From NCBI GenBank assembly GCA_022432975.1, contig CM039502.1, positions 14,477,143-14,541,142 of the forward strand: 64,000 nt of DNA. Reading direction: 5' to 3'. Shown here piece after piece: positions 36,756 to 47,750 of the stretch; position 1 is the stretch's first letter; every line of letters starts with the position of its first letter. The stretch comes from Begonia masoniana (Eukaryota; Streptophyta; Magnoliopsida; Cucurbitales; Begoniaceae). The position numbers were made by a program, and so were the translations under genes. The notes under the pieces were generated by a model. The model saw only the letters and a program-made list of their open reading frames with translations, did not search any database and was not told the DNA's origin.

Positions 36756-37147
36756 TTGGCAGGATGAGCTTACTGGGTTGTTGCTGCAGTCAGACAAATG
36801 TATTTCCTGTGAGGATGTATTTTTCTAAAGTTATGTCAAGTTCTGTACAGTCTTTGGATTTTAAAACGATGTACAAACTTTTTGTTGATGTATTTAAAAC
36901 CTCTGTTTGACAGTTGTATCTATGTTTTAAAAACATTATGGAACTGCTTGAGTCCTTCCTTTTTAGGTTGTGCATGGATGGTCTCGAATTTTAGAGCTAT
37001 CCATGCAGTTTGTTTTCTTGAATCTCTGTCATTTGTAAAACATGTATTATAACTTTGTTTTGAATCGGTTTTGAGGGTTGAAACTTTTTATGCCTTCTTT
37101 TTTGAAGCTCCCGGTTTACATGTCTTCCTGTTAAATGTTGCCAATTC

Positions 37148-37480
37148 TGCCTTTAAAAATCACATCCACCGTTGCCTTTAAAATCACATCCACCGCTGCC
37201 TTTAAAAATTACATTCACCGCTGCCTTTAAAACCACATCCACCGCTGCCTTTAAAAATCGCTTCTTTCGTCTGCGTCATCCATCCACATCTTCCGCCCAG
37301 TTCACTTCTGCCGGTGAACAGTCATCTTTTTCCTGTAGTTCACTTCTACCGGTGAATAGTAATCTTTTGCCCGTAGTTCACTTCTACCGGTGAACAATAA
37401 TCTTTTGCTTGTAGTTCACTTCTACCAGTGAACAGTAATCTTCTGCCTGTAGTTCACATCTGCCGGTGAACAATCCACTT
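37148..37480. repeat. Hairpin-bearing tandem arrays in element 3 LTR a
   Basis: First come five or so copies of a ~26-bp unit (tgcctttaaaatcacatcc with accgc). Then come ~38-bp units, each holding gttcac, a 7-bp spacer and gtgaac (some copies mutated), so each unit can fold. LTR b carries counterparts at 44165-44322 and 44368-44545 with different copy numbers. Confidence 0.88.
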
Positions 37481-37959
37481 CTGCTTGTAGTTTACATCTT
37501 CCGCCTCGTTTTATTTACATTCTCCGCCCAGCTTTTTACTTCTTTTTCCCTACATCACCCGACCCTGTCATTCACTGTAGCCTTTCTTCCGGCATGACTT
37601 CCAGTTTTGTTTCCCATTTTATTAGGCTTCCCACTGCATGTCAAGTCGTCCATTTCTGTCTGTTTATTTCATCGCCCATTTCTGTCTCCCGTTTGCAATT
37701 CTCCCTGTCTCCTTGCACTCGTCCAGAGAAGGTTTACGTCCAAATCCTTAAGTGTTCCAGTCTTCCTGCTTTCCCTTCTGTCATTCGTTCTACTTTCCCG
37801 TTTGCTTTTAAATCTAGAGAAGGTTTTCTCTCTCTGTAAAGTTTTAAGGGTTTGTTTTAAAGGTTCAGTCTGTTTATTCAAAAAATATTAATCCCCGTTT
37901 TGAATGTCTCAGAGTGACGGCTCCTCAGACCCCGATTGGGTCGGGGGCTGTCACAGTTA

Positions 37960-37971
37960 TGGTATCAGAGA
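37960..37971 (+). other. Primer binding site of element 3
   Basis: The sequence is tggtatcagaga, four bases after the end of LTR a. It is of the tRNA-iMet type. Confidence 0.88.
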
Positions 37972-38118
37972 GAAATCAGGTTTTAAAAGTGATTCTGTAA
38001 ACTATCTGACTGCGCAACCCGCCACGTGAGATCACTCCACCAACTGTAAGTGTTTAAGTTTCTGTACCCGTTTTGTTTATTAAGTTGAGTTCGTTAATAT
38101 GTATAGGATTTTCTAGAA

Positions 38119-41100
38119 ATGGTGAGAGGTAATCAAGGTGATGCAAATGACAGTGGCGACGCCCTCGATCATTTAATTGAGCTGGTCGGCGTTCAGTCAC
38201 GTATGATGGAACGCATGATGGCCAGGAAAGATAATGGGAACAACCATGCAAATGCTCCACGTGACTCTAGTGGAGAGAGATTCCGGCGACTCCAACCGCC
38301 TATGTTTGTTGGATTATCGACGGAGCCTACTCACGCCGAGGAATGGATCAGGGCGATAAAGAAAATGTTCAATGATGCTGAAGTGGCGGAGAACAAAAAA
38401 TTGATATGTGCCTCGTTCTATCTCACCAAAAATGCTGGATTTTGGTGGGACACGGTGCAGTCAACTACCGTGGCATTGAGCTGGGAAGGATTCAAAAGAA
38501 TTTTCTACGAGAAATACTTCGATCGCAGTCTGAGGAAGGAAAAGATGATCGAATTTGCTCGACTGCGGCAATTTGGATCAGTGGCCGAGTATGTTCAGAG
38601 GTTCGAGTCGCTATCCCGTTATGCACCTCATTTGGTGGCCACTGAAGAAAACAAGGTGCACCAATTTATTCAGGGTTTGAAGCTGGACCACTTACGGGGG
38701 ATTACATACGGGGGATTTGACGAGGCCCCGTATACGAAGGTAGTGGCCAAGACTTATCAGTTGGAAGCCTTAGAGGCGAAGTCTCAGAGATATAGAGATA
38801 CATTAAAGAGAATCCTACATGATGTCCCTCAACAGAAACAACGAAGGGGTCAGGTTGGGCAACCATAACGGCAGCAGAACAGAGATGTCAAGAGACCTAA
38901 TGAGATTGTCGTTTCTTAGGACAAGTTAAAAAGACCTATGGGAGCTCCTCAGCTTCCTGTATGCCCACGTTGCCAGAGAAATCATACGGGGGAGTGTAGG
39001 CTCTTTACTGGCCGATGCTTCCAATGTGACAAGGAGGGCCACCAAGTCCGAGATTGTCCGGTGCCTGACACGAGGCCGAATCGTGTCGTGCCAAGAGTGT
39101 TTGCTATGATAGAGGAAGTTGATGACACCCAGCACACAGCAATTACAAGTACAATTTTAATATGTGATGCACCTGCTTATACCTTGTGGGACACGGGGGC
39201 CACACATTTGTTTGTGGCAATGAACTTCGTGATTAGAGAGAAGTTTTGTTGTATGCCGTCAGATCAACCCTACAGCATTATGCTACCGTCCGGAGAGTTT
39301 ATGCACTCCGAGCAGGTTGTACGGGGTGATATAGTGTCAGTGGGAGACCAGAAGTTGTATGTCAATCTTATCGTCATCGGTATGAAAGGATACAATGTGA
39401 TTCTGGGGATGGACTGGCTGTTTAGACACCATGCCACCATCAACTGCAGGTCTGGGCTCGTGTCTTTTAAGCGCCCGAACGAGGTAGAGTTCTCCTATCA
39501 GGAAATACCAAAGAAATACAATATGCCTGTTATATCCTCCATGAAAGCTCAACAGCTGATGAGGTCAGGATGTGTCAGTTTTCTCGCCCACGTAATAGAT
39601 GTTCAAAGGCAAGGTGAGGCAGGACTACAAGATATCCCGGTGATTCAAAACTTCACAGAGGTCTTCTTAGACAACCTGCCAGGATTGCCACCGGACCGCG
39701 AGATTGAATTCGAAATTGAAGTACATCCTGGTGCTGTACCGGTATCGAAGAATCTGCATCGTATGGCGCCAATAGAGTTGAGGGAGTTGAAGGCTCAGCT
39801 AAAGGAATTGGTGAACAAGGGCTTTGTGCGCCCTAGCTTCTCTCCGTGGGGTGCTCAAGTCCTATTTGTTAAGAAGAAGGATTGGTCCCTACGCATGTGC
39901 ATTGGTTACCGTGAGCTGAACAAATTGACCATAAAAAATAAGTACCTGTTGTCGAGGATCGATGATTTATTTGACAAGTTACAAGGAGCTTGGGTATTCT
40001 CGAAGATTGATTTGTGCTCCGGGTATTACCAGTTGAAGGTCAGAGCTGATGATATTCCAAAGACCGCATTCAGGACCCGATACGGACACTATGAGTTCTT
40101 GGTGATGTCTTTTAGATTGACTAATGCCCCGACGGAATTTATGGACTTGATGAACAGGATATTCCAAGACTTCTTGGATAAATTTGTAATCATCTTCATC
40201 GACGACATCCTGGTTTACTCCAGAAGTGAGGCCAAGCACGAGGAGCACTTGGCAATTGTGCTATCGACTCTGAAACAACACCAATTGTACGCCAAGTTGT
40301 CGAAGTGTGAATTCTAGTTGAGCAGGATTAACTTTCCTAGGCCATGTAGTGTCGGCAGAAGGAGTGTCTGTGGATCCAACCAAGATTCTGGCAGTGAAAG
40401 AATGGCCGAGACCGAGAAATACCAGTGAGGTACAGAGTTTTATCGAGTTAGCTGGTTATTACAAAAAGTTTATCAAGGGATTTTCTGTGATAGCGAAGCC
40501 TATGACCAACTTAACGAGGAAAGACATCAAGTTCAAGTGGTCTGAAGCATGTGAGGTGAGCTTTCAGACGCTCAAACAGAAATTAACCACTGCTCCTCTG
40601 TTAGTATTGCCAGTTGAAGACGACAAATTCAGCGTATACTATGATGCGTCCAAAGTCGGCTTGGGATGTGTATTAATGCAAGAAGGGAAAGTAGTAGCAT
40701 ACGCATGTAGACAATTGAAGAACCACGAGCAAAACTACCCTACTCACGACCTTGAAATAGCAGCAGTTGTCTTTGCACTGAAAGTATGGAGACACCACTT
40801 ATATGGACAATCATGTGAGGTGTGTTCTGATCACATGAGTTTGAAGTATATATTTACCTAGAAAGAGTTAAACATGAGACAAAGGCGATGGTTAGAATTT
40901 GTGAAAGATTACGATATTGAGATTAAATACCACCCGGGGAAAGCTAACGTGGTAGCCGATGCATTGAGCAAGATGCCAGCTACTATGCAACCAGCTATGT
41001 CGGCCGTATCAATGCCTTTGAGGACAGAGATCTAGAAGTTTGATATGGAGATAGTTTCTGGGCTATCGGCCATGCTAGCGGACTTGACACTATGGCCCAC

Positions 41101-42529
41101 CATCCTGGACCGAATTAAAGAAGCCCAGAAGACCAATTCAAAGGAAGTGGCTGATATAGTAAGCAAGTTACCTATAGCCTCTTCCGAGTCAGCTATTCGG
41201 GAAATGGTATTCTGAAGTTCAGAGATAGATAGTATGTTCCGAAAGATGAAGAGCTAAAAAAGAACATCTTGTCGGAAGCCCACTCGTCTTCTTTCTCTGT
41301 GAATCCTGGAAGCACGAAGATGTATCAAGACTTGAAACTTCACTTCTGGTGGCCGAATATGAAGAATGAAGTGGCCAAATATGTGGAGTCTTGCATGATA
41401 TGTCAACAAGTCAAGGCTGAACATTAACGACCAGGTGGAACACTTCAGCCTCTCCCGATCCCCGAATGGAAGTGGGAGAACATAACGATGGATTTTGTTG
41501 TCGGCCTTCCAAGAACGGCTAAGGGCCATAATAGCATATGGGTCATAGTAGACAATTGACGAAGTCGGCCCTATTTTCTACCTGTGAAGACGATATTCTC
41601 TATGGACCAGTATGCAGAGCTATACATTAGTGAGATTGTCAAGCTGCATGGGGTGCCAGTATCAATTGTATCTGACCGGGGACCCTCGATTCACGTCGAG
41701 GTTCTGGAAAAGCTTGCAAAGCTCCTAGGGCACCAAGTTAGATTTTAGCACGGTATTTCATCCACAGACGGACAGACAATCCGAGAGGATGATTCAAATA
41801 CTGGAAGATATGTTAAGGTTGTGCGTGTTGGAATTCCATGCTCCTTGGAGTAGATACTTGCCGTTAGTGGAGTTCGCTTATAATAATAGCTACCAGGCTA
41901 TGATCGACATGGCTCCATATGAAGCCCTTTATGGCAGGAAATGCAGGTCTCCATTATATTGGGATGAAGTTGGAGAATCCAGACTTGTCTGCCCCGAGTT
42001 ATTGCAACAGATGTCTGAGGTGATTGCTACTGTCAGACAGCAAATCAATACTGCTCAGAGTCGACAGAAAAGTTACACAGATCAGAGACGGAGAGACTTG
42101 GAGTTCGCTGTAGGCGATGAAGTAATCCTGAAGGTGTCGCCTTTCAAGGGCGTGATGAGATTTGGCAAGAAAGAGAAGCTAAGTCCAAGGTTTGTTGGGC
42201 CCTTTCCCATCTTGAAGAAAGTGGGAAGCATGGCTTACAGACTACAGTTGCCAGCGTCGATGGATGGGGTTCACAATGTCTTTCATGTTTCGATGCTGAG
42301 GAAATGTGTACGAGATCCAACTCAGATCGTGAAGCAGGTGGACTTTGATATCATGCCGACGCTGACATATGAAGAATGGCCCATACAGATATTGGATACT
42401 TCACTCAAGGTGTTGCGCAACAAGGTAGTCTCATTGGTGAAAGTTTTATGGCGCAATCATAATGTGAAGGAAGCCATATGGGAAAGACAACAAGATGTTA
42501 GAGCCCAATATCCGGAGCTATTTACTTAA
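38119..42529 (+). pseudogene. Gypsy gag-pol of element 3 (heavily broken)
   Basis: Gag (38119-38868, MVRGNQGDAND, FKRIFYEKYF) ends at a TAA; a TAG follows at 38917. The knuckle ([14 protein letters not shown]), protease DTGATH and RT (FIDDILVYS) lie in 38938-40317, which ends at a TAG for Trp. A 1-bp insertion near 40332, TAG at 40859 and TAG at 41033 break RNase H. Several more stops and shifts break the integrase up to 41789, after which 246 codons to 42529 are open with the chromodomain-like end. DDL in DNLPGLPPD and several conserved residues ([14 protein letters not shown]) are also altered. Confidence 0.92.
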
Positions 42530-42552
42530 GAAAATTTTGGGGACAAAATTTT

Positions 42553-42568
42553 GTTAAGGTGGGTGGAA
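42553..42568 (+). other. Polypurine tract of element 3
   Basis: The sequence gttaaggtgggtggaa lies directly before LTR b at 42569. The fragment upstream of LTR a has gttaaggtaggtggaa at 35573-35588. Confidence 0.85.
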
Positions 42569-45023
42569 TGTAACACCCGACATTTTACCTATGTAATTAT
42601 TCCCCGAATAATTAAGCGGAGTTACTCTGATGTTAATGCAATGACTATTTTTGAATGAAATTGTCGACGTGTTCAATTGAATGAGAGTGATTCGTAAAAC
42701 TGATTCGACGAACTAAATAGTAATTTAGTTAAAAACCAATAGTTAGAAATGCATGGAGGGGTAAATTGGGAAGGAATTAAGGTAGGTGGGAGTGAGCTAA
42801 TGGATGGTTGTCAAATGTCCATAACTTGCTGAGAAACCTACCTATTGTCTCCTCTTCTCTTCTCTTCTACGTAAACCTTCATTTTCATCATCCTCTCTGT
42901 TCTCTCTTTCAGGAGATTGAGACAAACTTCCAAAAACCTTGCTTCACCTATTTCTTCTGTTTCCTTCAGCAAAGGTAATCATCTAACCTAGTTAACGAGT
43001 TTGGACAAGTTAAGATGTGAGTTTTTGTGGAAGTTTAGGGTTAAGGTATTTTGAGAAAACTCACTGTTTTTTGTATGAAAACACGTTGGTTTGTTTTCTA
43101 AAGGTTTGAATGGAGTTTGCTGCATATTCTACTAAGTTATTAGTTAGCATTTGCAGCTTTGTTTATTTTCTTTACTTGCATGTTTTAGGTTCGTGCATAA
43201 CTGAGACGTTCAAGACTTGCAACTCCACAGCAACAGGTAAGTTCATACGTATAGGTTTTGCCCTTAAGGCCCTACAATACGGAGGTACTAGGTTTTATGT
43301 TGTCAGGATTTCTGTTGGGTAGTTAAACCATATGTTATGTTTTAGGTTAAGTGTGTTCTGTTTTATATCCTGCTTATTATTCTGTTGCCTGTCTATGAAT
43401 GTTCATGCATACACGTTTTTCTCTGAAAGTTATGTAAATGTTTCCTGCACACGGTTTGAAGTTAAGTAAGATAAAGCCTGTAATGAAATGTATGGTTAAG
43501 TGTGGACGAGGACTGACATCTTGTCATGTACTCCTGTTATGTCCTGTTGTGGCATGTACTCCTGTTGCGCCAGCTCTTTTCCCACTTATACCTTCCTGCC
43601 TAGTGAAATGTAATGTAATGTTCATGTATTTGAAAATGTTCATGCATAGCACGTGCATCACTTTGCATTGTATGTTCTTACTGAGCTCTAGGCTCATAGT
43701 TGAACTTCCCTGTTGTAGGTATGGATCCTCCAGAAGAGGACAATGTGCCTCAAGATGATGAGTTGATGTAGTTGGCGGGATGAGCTTACGGGGTGGTTGC
43801 TTCAGTCAGACAAATGTATTTAATGTGAGGATGTATTTTTCTAAAGTTATGTCAAGTTCTGTACAGTCTTTGGATTTTAAAACGATGTACAAACTTTCTG
43901 TTGATGTATTTAAAACCTCTATTTGACAGTTGTATCTATGTTTTGAAAACATTCTGGAACTGCTTGAGTCCTTCCTTTTTAGGTTGTGCATGGATGGTCT
44001 CGAATTTTAGAGCTATCCATGCAGTTTGTTTTCTTGAATCTCAGTCATTTGTAAAGCATGTTTTATAACTTTGTTTTGAATCGGGTTTTGAGGATCTGAA
44101 TCTTTTTATGCTTTCTGTTTTAAGCTCCCGGTTTACATTTCTTCCTGTTAAATGTTGCCAATTCTGCCTTTAAAAATCACATCCACCGCTGCTTTTAAAA
44201 TCACATCCACCGCTGCCTTTAAAATCACATCCACCGCTGCCTTTAAAATCACATCCACTGCTGCCTTTAAAATCACATCCACCGCTGCCTTTAAAATCAC
44301 ATCCACCGTTGCCTTTAAAACTCTCTTCTTCCGTCTGACGTCATCCATCCACATCTTCCGCCCAAGTTCACTTCTGCCGGTGAACAGTAATTTTTTACCT
44401 GTAGTTCACTTCTACCGGTGAACAGTAATCTTTTGCCCGTAGTTCACTTCTACAGGTGAACAGTAATCTTTTGCCTGTAGTTCACTTCTACCGGTGAAAA
44501 GTAATCTTCTGCCTGTAGTTCACATCTGCCGGTGAACAGTCCACTTCTGCTTGTAATTTACGTCTTCCGCCCCAGTTTATTTACATTCTCCGCCCAGCTT
44601 ACTTACTTCTTTTGCTCTACATCACCCGACCCTGTCATTCACTGTAGCCTTTCTTCTGGCATGACTTCCAGTTTTGTTTTCCATTTATTAGGCTTCCCAC
44701 TACATGTCAAGTCGTCCATTTCTGTCTGTTTATTTCATCACCAATTTCTGTCTCCCTGTTTGCAATTCTCCCTGTCTCCCTGCACTCGTCCAGAGAAGGT
44801 TTACGTCCAAATCCTTAAGTGTTCCAGTCTTCCTGCTTTCCCTTCTGTCATTTGTTCTGCTTTCCCGTTTTGCTTTTAAATCTAGAGAAGGTTTTCCCTC
44901 TCTATAAAGTTTTAAGTGTTTGTTTTAAAGGTTCATTCTGTTTATTCAAAAAATAATAATCCCTATTTTTAATGTCCCGGAGTGATGGCTCCTCGAACCC
45001 CGATCGTGTCGGGGGCCCTCACA
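42569..45023 (+). repeat. LTR b of element 3 (2455 bp)
   Basis: It starts tgtaacacccgacatttta and ends gggccctcaca. It contains about 35 bp (tcaggagattgagacaaac region, 42910-42945) that LTR a lacks in exon 1, and more copies in the 26-bp array. LTR a and b are clearly siblings but not identical. Confidence 0.92.
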
Positions 45024-45611
45024 GAATATATTATGATTCAAAATATATAAGTAGTTTTAATATTTTGAATTCAAAATAAAATATCTCATTAGATGAGAGT
45101 GTTTTAAGGGATTAAAATTATATTTGAATAATCTCATAAGATAAGATTTGATCTTCAAATCTTATCTTAACAATTTTATTTAACAAACTATCAAATCAGA
45201 TTTTTGAAATTTGAATAAAAGTAGATCTGAAAAATCTGATCAAATTAGATTTGATCTACAATTGACTTATAGTTTGTTTATTATTTAAAAGTAGATCTGA
45301 AGAATCTTATAAGATGAGATTATCTGAAAAAGTAGTTTTCATAAATATATTCTAAAAATTATTTTAGATTATATGATTAATCGATAAATTGATTTATTAG
45401 ATAAATCAACTGTTAATCAAATTAGATTTGATTAGATAAGATTTATTTTTAAAAATTAGTTTTTAATCAAAATAAATCTATAAAATTGTTAAATGTGATT
45501 TGACAGAAAAAAAGATATAGAAAAATAAGATAGAGAGATCTCATCCCGAGAGAAACGGTGTGACCTTTCCGTATTCGATTTTAAAAAAATATTTACTAAG
45601 ATCGAATCATA
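45024..45611. other. Very AT-rich spacer, no gene
   Basis: It consists of repeated words such as agatttgatcaaatt, aaatctgat and gatgagat. Nothing coding is recognised. Confidence 0.6.
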
Positions 45612-45740
45612 TTGTTGATAACTCAATTTTTCTGACAATTTTTCATAATATGCCATAAAAGGCATCTATGTCTTGCCTTAAGATAAACTTTTTCAATCGC
45701 ATTTTTCATTGCTTTGTCTAGATCTGTAATTTTGGCATTG
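45612..45740 (-). pseudogene. FAR1/MULE transposase fragment (duplicate copy)
   Basis: About 128 bp nearly identical to 46431-46556. It encodes the TDLDKAMKNAIEKV..ARHRCLLWHIM segment typical of the MULE transposase domain of FAR1-related proteins. It lies ~820 bp from the longer fragment in the same orientation. Confidence 0.75.
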
Positions 45741-45954
45741 GAATGATGATTTTTCAACATTTTCTTTTATTATTCCACAATCTAAATCTAATAATTTTTC
45801 TCAATGTAAATTGTTTACATTTGAAAAAATACATATTTCTCAAAAATAATTTCTTTTAGATTAATGATTCAATTTATGATTTTTTGATGATTTTAAAATA
45901 GTTTTAAAGTCACAGGGTAACACATGTCATTATTATTATGAATAATAGTGAATT

Positions 45955-46560
45955 TCGCCATGCGTAGGAACCTATCAAAACCAATATTTTCTTGTTAGCT
46001 CATTGTGAAACTCCTTTGAACTTTGTTGAAGTGTAAACATCTTGGTATTGCTTCTCTATTTCATAATGAGTTACGGAAGGAACTCTAACATTGAATGATT
46101 CATAATCCATTTGAATTTCTTTTTCCACTTTACTTCATAAAGTATTATCATATTGTTTACAAATTGCTTTAATGCTGTATTTGAATTGACATAACCATAA
46201 AAAAAAAAAACATTCATATTCTCACTTCGTTGAGTAGTAAGACATTCCAGCACAAAATGTAACATTCACAAAGGTTGGAATCCAACATTTTCGCTCATTA
46301 TACAACTCAACTAACCAATAATTATTTTGAAGGTTATAATTCTCAACAAATAGCTTCCACTTATTTTCAAACTCGTCAATTGTCAAACAATCATAAACAA
46401 CATTTTGTATTGTAAACTTCATTGAATCATATTGTTGGTAACTCAATTTTTCTGACAGTTTTTTCATAATATGCCATAAAAGGCATCTATGTCTTGCCTT
46501 AAGAAAAACTTTTTCAATTGCATTTTTCATTGCTTTGTCTAGATCTGTAATTTTACCGAA
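45955..46560 (-). pseudogene. FAR1-related / MULE transposase fragment
   Basis: Segments in order are DKAMKNAIEKVF, KARHRCLLWHIMKKLSEKL, EFENKWKLFVENYNL, LYNERKCWIPTFVNVTFCAGMS, a frame change near 46235, then RSENMNVFF..GYVNSNTALKQFV and a C-terminal VTHYEIEKQYQDVY..KFKG. These are hallmarks of FAR1-related sequences, plant transcription factors and transposases derived from MULE elements. Only the middle of the domain is present, with no FAR1 DNA-binding or SWIM zinc finger, and frames are broken. It is a relic. Confidence 0.8.
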
Positions 46561-46859
46561 CCCTGTACTAAAATTTTTTTACTAAGTTTTCACCAAACGA
46601 TCTTAAATTCATTTTGGGATTTTTTTAATTAAACTTTGAACTTTTTTTTAGCAAAATGAATATTAAACTTTACACCATGAACTTATTAAACTTCAGCTCA
46701 ATTTTTTTGATTTTACTGTATTTAGTGAAGGATCAAAAATAACCTAAGAGGAGAGTCAATTAGGATATTAACAATTTTTTCGTGACTAACTTACTAATTT
46801 GTGGTATTAGCGGACTGATGTGTGTTCCATAAACCATACAATTATTCTAGGTTTTCCTT
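46561..46859. other. AT-rich spacer between FAR1 and Copia relics
   Basis: Words such as aaactttgaac and attttttt dominate. No gene or element end was recognised. Confidence 0.5.
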
Positions 46860-47185
46860 GTTGAAGAGAAAATTGTCATTAGATGATTGAGATGCTACAG
46901 GTTCTTCATATGAGACTTGGAATCCTTCTTTGTTGGCTGGAGTGAAGTTAGCATGCTTGCCATGAAGCTTCTAACATTTAGCTTTAATATGTCTGAGTTT
47001 ATGATAGAACTCGCAGACTGGTCGATCTGAGCGCTTAGGATACCTCTTAGTGGACTTATCTGGCTTAGTGATCATTAATGCAGAAGTCTTTGTTATAAGA
47101 ATGGTTGACTCATGGCTGAGTATCACCAGTCAACGACTTTTGCGTACTTCAGCAAACACCTCATGAGTACTTGGAAGAGGATCTC
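46860..47185 (-). pseudogene. Copia gag relic, C-terminal part (left of nested Gypsy)
   Basis: On the minus strand it reads LPSTHEVFAEVRKSR, then a zinc-knuckle remnant (CEFYHKHSD and a C.KLHGKHANF block after a shift) and TPANKEGFQVSYEEP. It continues in register the frame at 57085-57650 once the Gypsy element and one atctc copy are removed. It is degenerate, with several stops. Confidence 0.75.
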
Positions 47186-47750
47186 TGTAATATCCGGCCT
47201 GTACGGAATTTCATATTTGAATATATGTGGCATTTTTGGTAAATATGTCAAATCAAATCAGTTTCGCAAACGGTAAGCTTTATTTTGATCCTAACGATTA
47301 ATAGGAATTTTGAGGAATTTACGAGGATTTTTGGAGTAATGACGCTATATTCTGCGTAATTAAGTTTCACGTAATATGAACGATGTTTTAGTAAAAATAG
47401 TAAACGAGGTCCGTTTTGCGAACGGACAGTTTTAATAGAACCTAAATAATAAGTTGGACTTATTGGCGAAATAAGGAAACTTGGAGAACCCGAATTGTTG
47501 ATCAATTAACGAGATAAAGGACGGAACAAATAGAATTAAATGCTAAGGGCAAAATGGTCTTTTGCAAAATCAATTTTTATAAAATTACATATTTTCTTTT
47601 CCTCCTCATTTCTTCCCTGCCTTCGTGAATCGCTAGAGAGCCGCGGCGATTTCTCCTTTCCCCCGTTCACGACCGTTTGACATTTCGACCTCCGTTCTCT
47701 GCTCTGATCGTTCCGATCCTTCACGTTTTCTCCTCCTCTCGCGACTCTAG

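Larger units (their letters stand above)
35589..37955 (+). repeat. LTR a of element 3 (2367 bp)
   Basis: It starts tgtaacacccggcatttta after a purine tract (gttaaggtaggtggaa) and ends gggctgtcaca before the primer site. Leader blocks lie at 35959-36755. A tgcatggat/atccatgca hairpin lies at about 36970-37010. Arrays lie at 37148-37260 and 37303-37480. Confidence 0.92.
34909..45023 (+). mobile_element. Tandem Gypsy arrangement, element 3 (pol fragment-LTR-internal-LTR)
   Basis: A truncated pol end (34909-35549) leads through a purine tract into LTR 35589-37955. A primer site and full-length but broken gag-pol (38119-42529) follow, then purine tract and LTR 42569-45023. The first LTR thus serves as 3' LTR of one copy and 5' LTR of the next. 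The pol fragment matches 41889-42535 of the full copy. There is no target duplication at the left because that end is a truncation. The right flank is gaata. Confidence 0.9.

Noticed and set aside
44148..44354. Repeat-coded minus-strand frame (AAVDVILK units)
   Set aside because: It is antisense to element 3, produced by a tandem array, and not open in the sister LTR.
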